From contig URFD01000012.1 in the NCBI GenBank assembly GCA_900547015.1, positions 1-22,719 of the forward strand: DNA of 22,719 nucleotides. The letters are read 5' to 3'. The notes under the pieces are model-generated. The model was not told where the DNA came from, ran no database searches, and was given only the letters and a program-made list of their open reading frames with translations. Shown here piece by piece: positions 15,833-22,719 of this stretch (the first letter of the stretch is position 1; every line of letters starts with the position of its first letter). This stretch comes from an uncultured Oscillospiraceae bacterium. GTDB lineage: Bacteria > Bacillota > Clostridia > Oscillospirales > Ruminococcaceae. A program made the position numbers and the translations under genes.

Positions 15833-16864
15833 TTACAGGGCTGCCGGCAGGAAGCCAATCTTCTTGTAGACCTTGTCCAGAGTGCGCTGGGAGATGGCAA
15901 GTGCCTTCTGAGCACCTTCGCGGTAGCAGCTTTCCAGATAGCTCTTGTCTGACATCAGGCGGTCGTATTCCTCACGGATTGGGCGCAGCTCCTCGGCAAC
16001 CGCTTCGCCGACAGCGGACTTGAAGTCGCCGTAGCCGTGGCCTTCAAATTCTGCCTCAATCTGCTCAAAGCTCTTGCCGGTGACCGAGCTGTAGATTGCC
16101 ATCAGGTTGTTGATGCCGTCCTTGCCTTCGCGGTATGCAACATGAGCCTCCGAGTCGGTGACAGCGCTCTTAAACTTCTTGATGACGGTATCCTTCGGGT
16201 CGAGCAGGAAAACGGTCGCCTTTACATTTTCGTCCGACTTGGACATCTTCTTGCTCGGGTCTGCCAGCGACATAATCTTGGCAGAGGTTTTTGGAATGTA
16301 GGCATCCGGAACACGGAAGGTGTCTCCGTACAGGCCGTTAAAGCGCAGGGCAATATCGCGGGTCAGCTCGAGGTGCTGCTTCTGGTCGATGCCCACCGGA
16401 ACCAGGTCAGTCTGATACAGCAGAATATCCGCAGCCATCAAGGAAGGATAGGTGAACAGACCGGCATTGATGTTGTCGGCGTGCTTGGCGGATTTGTCCT
16501 TAAACTGGGTCATGCGGGAAAGCTCGCCGAACTGGGTGTAGCAGTTGAGCACCCATGCCAGCTCTGCGTGGGTTTTGACATGGCTCTGGATGAAGGCGAT
16601 GCTCTTTTTCGGGTCAATGCCGCAGGCCAGCATCAGCGCATAAGCAGACAGGGTATTTTTTTTGAGTGCCTGTGGGTCCTGACGAACGGTGATTGCGTGC
16701 TGGTTGACGATGCAGTAGGCACAGTTGTATTCGTCCTGGAGCTTGCCCCAGTTTTTGACAGCGCCCAGATAGTTGCCCAAGGTAAAGGCTCCGCTGGTTG
16801 GCTGGATGCCGGAGAAGATGACCGGTTTGCGTTCTGGCTTTGGTGTGTTGTTCTGGTTTTCCAT
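15833..16864 (-). CDS. trpS: Tryptophanyl-tRNA synthetase
   Basis: 343 residues, normal for bacterial TrpRS, a class Ic synthetase. The signature near the N-terminus reads FSGIQPTSGAFTLGNYLGA, with TLGN in place of HIGH-type HLGN, a variant I also recall from Bacillus TrpS. KMSKS is intact in DPSKKMSKSDEN. YPSLMAADILLY and VPVGIDQKQHLELTRDIA are family hallmarks for tryptophan and ATP binding. The ATG at 16864 is 8 bases from AGGAGG; an in-frame TTG directly before it is less likely. First gene of the trpS-alaX-GNAT operon, preceded by a Trp T-box leader. Confidence 0.98.
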   Translation of the reverse strand: MENQNNTPKPERKPVIFSGIQPTSGAFTLGNYLGAVKNWGKLQDEYNCAYCIVNQHAITVRQDPQALKKNTLSAYALMLACGIDPKKSIAFIQSHVKTHAELAWVLNCYTQFGELSRMTQFKDKSAKHADNINAGLFTYPSLMAADILLYQTDLVPVGIDQKQHLELTRDIALRFNGLYGDTFRVPDAYIPKTSAKIMSLADPSKKMSKSDENVKATVFLLDPKDTVIKKFKSAVTDSEAHVAYREGKDGINNLMAIYSSVTGKSFEQIEAEFEGHGYGDFKSAVGEAVAEELRPIREEYDRLMSDKSYLESCYREGAQKALAISQRTLDKVYKKIGFLPAAL

Positions 16865-16923
16865 CAAGATGACCTCCTGTTTATTTCATGAAAGTTGAGA
16901 AGCGAAGATACGGCAAGGCAATG

Positions 16924-17245
16924 AAAAAAAGCCCTTGTCTCTGCCTTTCAGCATAAAAACGCTGAAAAACAGGGACAAGAGCTTTGCTCCTGCGGTGCCA
17001 CCCCGCTTGGCCCGATCGGACGGACCCGCCTTATTTGGAATCGGGAGAGCCCATGCCCTCCGAATCAATCTGCCGGATAACGGTGCAGTGCCGTCGGTGC
17101 CTACTGAGACCCGAAGGGTCTGGTTCGGACCGCCCTCGTAAGCCCATTTCAGTCAGCTGCTGCCGCCGCGCTTACAGCCTTGGACGCGGCTCTCTGGGGA
17201 CAGAGGTGCTGTCTGTACTCCTCTTACTCATCGGTTTGATCCAGT
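16924..17245 (-). ncRNA. T-box riboswitch leader, Trp specifier, upstream of trpS
   Basis: Read on the reverse strand. The T-box core GGGTGGCACCGC is at 17003-16992. Stem I begins GATGAGTAAGAGGAGTA (about 17232 down to 17216), followed by AGAGAGCC (17196-17189) and GGCTGTAAGC. The specifier loop reads CTGAAATGGGCTTACGAG, with the TGG codon at 17146-17144, matching tryptophan. A terminator hairpin (AGCTCTTGTC with GACAAGGGCT) ends in a seven-base T run at 16930-16924. Uncharged tRNA(Trp) should stabilise the antiterminator and allow readthrough into trpS. Confidence 0.95.
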
Positions 17246-17252
17246 TTTTCTT

Positions 17253-17281
17253 ATGATACTCCAAAGCAGAAAAAAAGTCAA
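17253..17281 (-). promoter_or_regulatory. SigmaA promoter of the T-box/trpS operon
   Basis: On the reverse strand TTGACT (17281-17276) and TATCAT (17258-17253) are exactly 17 bases apart, putting the start near 17245, right before Stem I of the T-box. Confidence 0.8.
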
Positions 17282-17403
17282 CACCGCCCGCAGACCATCG
17301 ACTGCTGACGGGACAGGCGGATTTGGGAGGGCTTGATTCGAAATATCCAAAACAAACGGAGCAAAGGAAAAAGCCTGTCCGCACCCGGCGGCAACTCCCA
17401 GAA

Positions 17404-17460
17404 TTCGCCAGAAATACGGCTGTCCAAACGACAATCTATTTTGATGCAGGATGGTATCAT
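17404..17460 (+). promoter_or_regulatory. Possible Spo0A-activated promoter of spoIIE
   Basis: A -10-like TATCAT is at 17455-17460 with no good -35. TTCGCCA (17404-17410) is a perfect match to the reverse of the 0A-box core TGNCGAA, and AACGACA (17427-17433) is a 5/7 match in the same orientation 23 bases on. The second box would sit around -40 to -34. This fits the known control of spoIIE in Bacillus, but the sites are short. Confidence 0.4.
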
Positions 17461-17514
17461 TTGATGCAAGAACAACAAAAAGGAATCGATGCGTTGGCAC
17501 AAGGAGGAAGCAGC

Positions 17515-19905
17515 ATGAAAAACAGAACCGATTTTGTCAGGATGGGTCTTGGGGAACAGCTGTGGCAGGGGATGAAGAACCAGCTCGAGGCGGTGTACAC
17601 CCTGCTGTGGGCGCTGGCAGGGCTTGTGGTCGGCATGGGAAATATGCTGCTGGAAATCTCTCCGTTTGGGGCGGCGCTGTGTGCGGCAGTGCCGGACAAG
17701 CGGCTGGTGCCGACCGCGCTGGGCAGTGCGGCAGGCAGTCTGATTCTGGCAAACCTGACCAATCTGGGGGCGGGAAATCGCTTTACCGTCAAATATGCGG
17801 CGGCGGTGCTCATCGTGACGGCGGTGCGGCTGGTGTTGCGGGGCAAAGAAGAGCTGCCGCTGTGCAGCAAAACAGCCCTGGCTCCGATGCTTGCCTTCGG
17901 TGGGATGCTGCTGCCCTCTGTGGCGGCTCTGCTGGCGGTTCCGTTTCAGGGGTATGACCTGCTGATGTCGCTGGCAGAGGCGGCGATTGCCGGAGCCTGC
18001 GCCTGTTTCCTGAGCAAAAGCCTGCGGGCTTTTGCGCTGGGACAGGGGATGTTCACCCTCAAAAGAACCGATTTGGTCAGCGTGGTGCTGACAGCGGCGG
18101 TGCTGGTGGTGTCGCTGAGCAACATCACCTTTGGGGGCATTTCCTTCGGGCGGCTGCTGGCATCGGTGCTGGTGCTGCTGTGCGCCCTGATGGGTGCAGA
18201 GCAGTGGGGCTCGATTGCCGGCATTGTCTGCGGGGCAGCAGTCAGCATGGCGCTGTTTCCGAAGGTGCAGCTGTTGGGCATCTATGCGCTGGCAGGGCTG
18301 ATGGCAGGGGTGTTTTCCGGCTTGGGCCGATTCGGCAGTGCCGGAGCCTTTGCAATGACCTTCGGCGCGATGAGCGTGATTGCGGCGCCGCCGCCTGTTC
18401 TGCCGCTGTTGTATGAGACGCTGATTGCAACGGTGGGAGTACTGCTGGTTCCCGAGCGGGCGCTGAATGTCCTGCGAAGTCGGGTGTTTCGTCCGCCGAT
18501 GGAGCATGGTGGACGCAGTGTGCGAAGGCTGCTGCTGCAACGGCTGGGCGAGGCCTCCCTTGCCTTGCAGGAGATTGCCAAGACCACACAGGCGGTGTCC
18601 CAGCAGCTGGACCGCTGTCGTGCCGGAAGCATCGAGCAGGTGTATGACCGGGCGGTGGACCAGGTCTGCATGAGGTGCGGGCTGAAAAGCCGCTGTTGGC
18701 AGCAGGAGTACACCGACAGCATCCATGTGTTCAACAGCCTGACCTCGGTACTGCGCCAAAACGGCGAAGTCTGCGAACAGGACTTCGGCTATCCGCTGTC
18801 TGCACGCTGTACCCGACGGGAACAGCTGGCACAGCAGGTCAATCTGGGTTATCAGGAGCTGACCGCACGGGAAGGGATGAGCCGAAAGGTGGCACGGGTG
18901 CGCTCGGTGGTGACCGACCAGTTTGAGGGTTTGGCAGAGCTGCTGGGCGGACTGGCAGAGGAGCTGTGCGGAATTTCCGGCTATGAGGAGCGGACGGCGG
19001 CGCAGGTGACCAGCTATCTGGAGGAGACACGATGTCGGGTCAAGCGCACCGACTGCTATCGGGACGAGCAGGGGCGCATCTTTTTGCAGCTGGATGTCGA
19101 GCCGTATCGGGTCGCGCGCATCGACCTGGAGCGGATTGCACAGGATTTGTCCCGGGTGTGCGACTGCGAATTTGACCGTCCGGAGAAGCGGGAGGTGAGC
19201 AACCGGACGGCGGACGGACAGCGAGAGACGGTGACACGGCTGAGCTTTCGGGAAAAGGCGGAATTTCAGGCGGAGTATGCCTGCACCCAGCACACCTGTC
19301 AGGGCTATCGGATGTGCGGAGATGCCTGCCAGTTTTTCACCGACCGGCGCTCGGTGGCACATCTGGTGCTGTCCGACGGGATGGGCAGCGGAACTGCGGC
19401 GGCGGTCGATTCCAATATGACCGTCTCGCTGATTTCCAAGCTGATTGACGCAGGGGTGGACTATACCGCGGCGCTCAAAATCGTCAATTCCGCCCTGTTG
19501 GTCAAGTCCGGGGAGGAGTCGCTCTCCACCATCGACATCACCGCCATCAACCTCTATACGGGTCAGGCGCGGTTTTACAAGGCAGGAGCAGCACCCACCT
19601 TTGTCCGCAGGGGCAAGCGCACCGGTCTGGTGGAATCGACCTCTCTTCCGGCAGGCATCCTGACTGCGGTGGAATTTGAGCAGAGCAGTGTGAAGCTGTC
19701 GGACGGCGATTTGGTGGTGATGGTATCGGACGGAGCGACTGCCAGCGATTCCGACTGGATTTTGTCGGTGGTGGAGCATTTTCCGCAGGACGGAAATTTG
19801 CAGGCGCTGTGCGACGACATTGCCTCCACTGCACGACTGCGCCGCAGTGACAATCACGACGACGATATTACCGTCTGTGCCTGCCGGGTGAAACAGGTAG
19901 ACTAA
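17515..19905 (+). CDS. spoIIE: Stage II sporulation protein E (SpoIIE phosphatase)
   Basis: 796 residues, close to Bacillus SpoIIE (827). It dephosphorylates the anti-anti-sigma factor SpoIIAA, releasing sigmaF in the forespore, and takes part in polar division. The first 300 or so residues are strongly hydrophobic and would form about ten membrane helices. A regulatory linker with a Cys cluster (VCMRCGLKSRCW) follows, then the PP2C-type phosphatase domain: LVLSDGMGSG with D621, a middle STIDITAINLYTG strand, VSDGA, and DNHDDDITV at 779. The ATG at 17515 is chosen because AAGGAGGAAGC precedes it and the upstream in-frame extension lacks any such site. It is divergent from the trpS T-box, and the 195-base gap behind it holds a repeat. 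Confidence 0.97.
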   Translation: MKNRTDFVRMGLGEQLWQGMKNQLEAVYTLLWALAGLVVGMGNMLLEISPFGAALCAAVPDKRLVPTALGSAAGSLILANLTNLGAGNRFTVKYAAAVLIVTAVRLVLRGKEELPLCSKTALAPMLAFGGMLLPSVAALLAVPFQGYDLLMSLAEAAIAGACACFLSKSLRAFALGQGMFTLKRTDLVSVVLTAAVLVVSLSNITFGGISFGRLLASVLVLLCALMGAEQWGSIAGIVCGAAVSMALFPKVQLLGIYALAGLMAGVFSGLGRFGSAGAFAMTFGAMSVIAAPPPVLPLLYETLIATVGVLLVPERALNVLRSRVFRPPMEHGGRSVRRLLLQRLGEASLALQEIAKTTQAVSQQLDRCRAGSIEQVYDRAVDQVCMRCGLKSRCWQQEYTDSIHVFNSLTSVLRQNGEVCEQDFGYPLSARCTRREQLAQQVNLGYQELTAREGMSRKVARVRSVVTDQFEGLAELLGGLAEELCGISGYEERTAAQVTSYLEETRCRVKRTDCYRDEQGRIFLQLDVEPYRVARIDLERIAQDLSRVCDCEFDRPEKREVSNRTADGQRETVTRLSFREKAEFQAEYACTQHTCQGYRMCGDACQFFTDRRSVAHLVLSDGMGSGTAAAVDSNMTVSLISKLIDAGVDYTAALKIVNSALLVKSGEESLSTIDITAINLYTGQARFYKAGAAPTFVRRGKRTGLVESTSLPAGILTAVEFEQSSVKLSDGDLVVMVSDGATASDSDWILSVVEHFPQDGNLQALCDDIASTARLRRSDNHDDDITVCACRVKQVD

Positions 19906-19912
19906 AGCAGGA

Positions 19913-19987
19913 TGCGCCGAAGGCGAACAAAAGTTTTTGGTCGAGCTTTTTACAAAAAGCTCGTGGGGGGACGGGGGCAACGCCCCT
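19913..19987 (+). repeat. Dispersed-type intergenic hairpin repeat after spoIIE
   Basis: Three adjacent hairpins: CGCC-GAA-GGCG (19915-19925), CGAGCTTTTT with AAAAAGCTCG (19942-19963), and GGGGC-AAC-GCCCC (19974-19986). The layout, with AGTTTTTGGTCGAGC leading into it, is one I recall as a common intergenic element in Faecalibacterium-like genomes. It may also act as the spoIIE terminator. Only one copy is in this window. Confidence 0.65.
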
Positions 19988-20060
19988 GTGACACTTCATC
20001 ATAAAAAAGACAGAGTCTTTGGCCGTTCATCGTAACGAGCAAAATGCCCTTGTAACACGC

Positions 20061-20096
20061 AAAAATAAAAATCCCTGCACCAATTTTGGCGCAGGG
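20061..20096 (-). terminator. Terminator of the reverse-strand membrane-protein gene
   Basis: On the reverse strand CCCTGC and GCAGGG (forward positions 20091-20096 and 20073-20078) enclose an inner CCAA-AA-TTGG, followed by ATTTTTATTTTT. Confidence 0.85.
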
Positions 20097-20102
20097 AAAA
20101 GC

Positions 20103-20525
20103 TTACAGAGTCCACAGTTGGAGCAGAAGGACGATGCCCAATAGAACGAGGGAGAATATCTTTCCGTATTTCTGTTTTCCAACGGGCTTTTGGGAAATCA
20201 GATCCCGCGATTCCGACAGAATCACCGAGAGGTAAATCAGGACGCTCCAGACTCGAAACAGCGGGGTAGAGGTCACATCTTCCGGATGAGCGGTCAAGAG
20301 AACCACACCCGACAGGGTGATGGAAAGATTGAGAAGAAAGGAGAAGAGAGAAAGCTTGTTGCCCTTGCTGCGCCATGTTCGATACTCACCCACCGTCACA
20401 GCAAGGATGGCCAGAAGGACGGGAAGCAAAAACAGCTGATAGGGAATCATCCCCAATAAAAACAGGAACAACCAAAGAAGAACCAGAATCGGGGATAGAA
20501 AAACAAGAACCTCGAAAAAGGACAT
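20103..20525 (-). CDS. Small polytopic membrane protein, function unknown
   Basis: 140 residues, not recognised. Four or five hydrophobic helices are evident: about 2-26 (FFEVLVFLSPILVLLWLF), 28-45 (PYQLFLLPVLLAILAV), 57-78 (LSLFSFLLNLSITLSGVV), 90-103 (FRVWSVLIYLSVIL), and a C-terminal SLVLLGIVLLLQLW. Short loops carry most charges (EYRTWRSKGNK, SESRDL, KPVGKQKYGK). The ATG at 20525 is fixed by AAAGGAGG just upstream; a longer in-frame reading adds 23 residues with no such site. It lies 81 bases after the EF-G-like gene with a probable terminator between them, and has its own terminator. Confidence 0.8.
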   Translation of the reverse strand: MSFFEVLVFLSPILVLLWLFLFLLGMIPYQLFLLPVLLAILAVTVGEYRTWRSKGNKLSLFSFLLNLSITLSGVVLLTAHPEDVTSTPLFRVWSVLIYLSVILSESRDLISQKPVGKQKYGKIFSLVLLGIVLLLQLWTL

Positions 20526-20550
20526 GACGCGCCTCCTTTCAAAAATCCGG

Positions 20551-20592
20551 CAAAACAACAAAGCGCAGGGTGACCCGGTCGGGCCACTCTGC
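20551..20592 (-). terminator. Probable terminator after the EF-G-like gene
   Basis: On the reverse strand GCAG-A-GTGGCCC and GGGTCAC-C-CTGC form a long stem with one mismatch and one G-T pair around a GACC loop (forward 20565-20592). A T-rich but interrupted tract, GCTTTGTTGTTTTG, follows. It may attenuate rather than stop readthrough into the membrane-protein gene. Confidence 0.55.
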
Positions 20593-20606
20593 ACCTTGAG
20601 AAGGAT

Positions 20607-22682
20607 TTATTCTTCTGCGTTAAGTTTCTTTGCTTCTTCGATGACCTTGGCTTCCAGGTTGGAAGGAAGCTGCTCATAGCGAGCAAAGTCCAGAGTGAAG
20701 TAGCCGCGTCCCTGAGTCATCGAGCGGATTGCAGTTGCAAAATCGCTCATCTCGCTCATTGGAACATCTGCTTCGATTTCCTGCAAGCCGTCTGCTGTCG
20801 GGTTCATACCCAGAACTCTGCCGCGGCGCTTGTTCAGGTCGCCGATGATGTCGCCGGTGTTGGAGTCCGGAACATAAACCTTCAGGTTGCCGATTGGCTC
20901 GAGCAGAACCGGGGAAGCGTCTGGCATACCAGCCTTGTAAGCCAGAGAAGCTGCCATCTTGAAGGACATTTCGGAGGAGTCTACCGGGTGGTAGGAGCCG
21001 TCCACCAGAGTGGCTTTGAGTCCGACGACCGGATAGCCTGCCAGTACACCGTGTTTGACACAGTCCTGAAGGCCCTTTTCGACTGCCGGGAAGAAGGATT
21101 TCGGAACGGCGCCGCCGAATACCTTCTCTTCAAAGACAAGGCCGTCGCCAACGGTTGGCTCAAATTCGATCCAAACATCACCGAACTGGCCATGGCCGCC
21201 GGACTGTTTCTTGTGTTTGCCCTGGACCTTAACTTTCTTGCGGATGGTCTCGCGGTATGCAACGCGCGGAACCTCCAGGGAAACGGATACGCCGAATTTA
21301 TTTTTCAGCTTGGAGACCAGAACATCCAGATGCTGCTCGCCCAAACCGGAGATCAGCTGCTGGTGGGTCTCTGCGTTGTTCTCGTAAGCGATGGTCGGGT
21401 CTTCCTCCATCAGACGCTGCAAGCTGGAAGCAATCTTGGACTCGTCGCCTTTGGCTTCGGTCTTGATTGCCATGGTCAGGCAAGGTCTTGGGAAGTTGAC
21501 TGGCTCAAACTGAAGCACGCGCTTCGGGTCGCACAGTGCGTCGCCGGTCTGGGTAGCGGACAGCTTGGTGACTGCGCCGATATCGCCGGCAGTGATGTAA
21601 GCGGTGTCCTCCTGCTTTTTGCCGCGGACATAGATGATCTTGCCCAGACGCTCCGGCTGACCGGTTCTGGAGTTGACCGGAACGGAATCAGCGGACAGCT
21701 TGCCGGAGATGACCTTAACATAGGACAGCTTGCCAATGAATGGGTCAGCGATGGTCTTAAAGACATAGGCAGCCAGAGGAGCCTCGTCGGTGCAGACTAC
21801 ATCAACCGGTTCGCCCTCTGCGTCAACAGCAACCTCGGAGCCTTTTTCCCATGGGGATGGCAGCAGGTCGGCGATGCAGTCAAGCAGCATATCGATGCCC
21901 TGCAGGTTGGTCGAGCAGCCGCACAGGACAGGGGAGATGGAACCGTTGGTAACACCGGTGTGGACACCGCGGATGATCTCGTCGCGGGTGAACTGTTCAC
22001 CGGAGAAGTATTTTTCAAAGAGAGCTTCGTCTGTCTCGGCAACTGCTTCCGAAACAGCGGCGGTCAGACCGTCCAGACGATGACCGAAGTCCGGCATCTC
22101 TACCTCGTGCGGCTCACCCTTTTCGTCATAGGAGTATGCCTTCATATCGATGAGGTTGATGTAGGATTTTACCTCACGGTCCTCAACATAAGGAACCACG
22201 ATTGGGCAGACGGTAGGACCAAAGGTGGATTTGAGTTCTTCGAATACCTTGTAGAAATCAGAGTGGTCAGCGTCGAGCTTGCTGACAAAGAACATGGTTG
22301 CTTTTGCGGCATCCTTTGCCATTTTGTAGGCTTTTTCGGTGCCGACATCCACGCCGGATTTACCGGAAACGGTAATCAGAATGCTTTCAGCGGCGCGCAC
22401 GCCCTGAGCCAGCTCACCGGCATAGTCGAACAGTCCGGGAGTGTCGATGAGATTGACCTTGATGGAGCCCCATGCAAACGGAGCGATGGAAGTCGAAACA
22501 GAGACCTGACGTTTTACCTCTTCCGGGTCATAGTCACTGACAGTGTTTCCTTCCGAAATTTTTCCCAATCTATCGCTTGCACCTGCTTTAAAGAGCAGTG
22601 CCTCAGTCAACGAAGTTTTGCCGGAGCCGCTGTGTCCAGCCAGAGCAATGTTACGGATTTTTCCTGCAAGATACTGTTTCAT
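20607..22682 (-). CDS. EF-G-like translational GTPase (second EF-G type)
   Basis: 691 residues with the full EF-G architecture: GTP-binding domain, domain II, and domains III-V ending in the EF-G C-terminal fold (GDLNKRRGRVLGMNP, then RSMTQGRGYFTLDFARYEQLP). G1 is GHSGSGKT (16-23), unlike AHIDAGKT of housekeeping EF-G, and G3 is DTPGLFDYAGE. G4 is S134-KLD instead of NKxD. The start MKQYLAGKIRNIALAGHSGSGKTS matches the clostridial EF-G-like paralogues rather than FusA, and no ribosomal protein genes surround it. Such paralogues are often stand-alone, with unclear roles. AAAGGGG lies before the ATG; the promoter is outside or at the window edge. Confidence 0.9.
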   Translation of the reverse strand: MKQYLAGKIRNIALAGHSGSGKTSLTEALLFKAGASDRLGKISEGNTVSDYDPEEVKRQVSVSTSIAPFAWGSIKVNLIDTPGLFDYAGELAQGVRAAESILITVSGKSGVDVGTEKAYKMAKDAAKATMFFVSKLDADHSDFYKVFEELKSTFGPTVCPIVVPYVEDREVKSYINLIDMKAYSYDEKGEPHEVEMPDFGHRLDGLTAAVSEAVAETDEALFEKYFSGEQFTRDEIIRGVHTGVTNGSISPVLCGCSTNLQGIDMLLDCIADLLPSPWEKGSEVAVDAEGEPVDVVCTDEAPLAAYVFKTIADPFIGKLSYVKVISGKLSADSVPVNSRTGQPERLGKIIYVRGKKQEDTAYITAGDIGAVTKLSATQTGDALCDPKRVLQFEPVNFPRPCLTMAIKTEAKGDESKIASSLQRLMEEDPTIAYENNAETHQQLISGLGEQHLDVLVSKLKNKFGVSVSLEVPRVAYRETIRKKVKVQGKHKKQSGGHGQFGDVWIEFEPTVGDGLVFEEKVFGGAVPKSFFPAVEKGLQDCVKHGVLAGYPVVGLKATLVDGSYHPVDSSEMSFKMAASLAYKAGMPDASPVLLEPIGNLKVYVPDSNTGDIIGDLNKRRGRVLGMNPTADGLQEIEADVPMSEMSDFATAIRSMTQGRGYFTLDFARYEQLPSNLEAKVIEEAKKLNAEE

Positions 22683-22719
22683 AGAGTATCGCCCCTTTCT
22701 TGTTCGCCGAATTTCACGG

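Noticed and set aside
17278..19980. A 900-codon open frame on the reverse strand across spoIIE
   Set aside because: It covers almost exactly the real spoIIE and has Gln/His/Arg-rich low-complexity composition typical of antisense translation.

Overview
The window looks like a chromosomal segment from a spore-forming, moderately GC-rich member of the Clostridia, probably an Oscillospirales-type gut anaerobe. The evidence is SpoIIE, a tryptophan T-box leader, strong Shine-Dalgarno sequences, a class III fructose-bisphosphatase, and palindromic intergenic repeats of a kind I recall from that group. The placement is my inference. There are no rRNA or tRNA genes, no CRISPR array, no transposase and no phage genes. 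The content is mostly housekeeping, and I see no convincing new multi-gene system.

Positions 1-8300 read forward: htpG and a sirtuin gene as a pair; a 73-codon orphan with its own strong promoter and terminator; secA with a near-consensus promoter and terminator; then fbp. A 16-bp bidirectional terminator separates fbp from the reverse unit mtnN-luxS (8364-9524), which recycles S-adenosylhomocysteine and makes the AI-2 precursor. A LysR regulator (reverse) follows. It is divergent from a forward gene for an F420-0:glutamate-ligase (CofE) family protein, an odd find in a lineage not known for F420. Next come a secreted orphan and a HAD phosphatase as a forward pair.

Positions 13579-14012 lie between convergent genes and hold seven copies of a double-hairpin repeat in two inverted forms, A and B. 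They are arranged as two composite blocks (A-B-B-B and A-B-B).

From 14031 to 17281 a reverse operon trpS-alaX-GNAT is headed by a T-box with a TGG specifier, so Trp-tRNA charging should control a tRNA-proofreading enzyme and an acetyltransferase as well as TrpS. Divergent from it is spoIIE, with two Spo0A-box-like sites upstream. After a chain of short hairpins typical of a dispersed repeat comes a reverse pair: an EF-G-like GTPase with a non-canonical G4 motif, followed by a small polytopic membrane protein.

The most useful follow-ups are the inverted-relative repeats, the CofE-like protein and its regulator, the T-box operon, and the EF-G paralogue.
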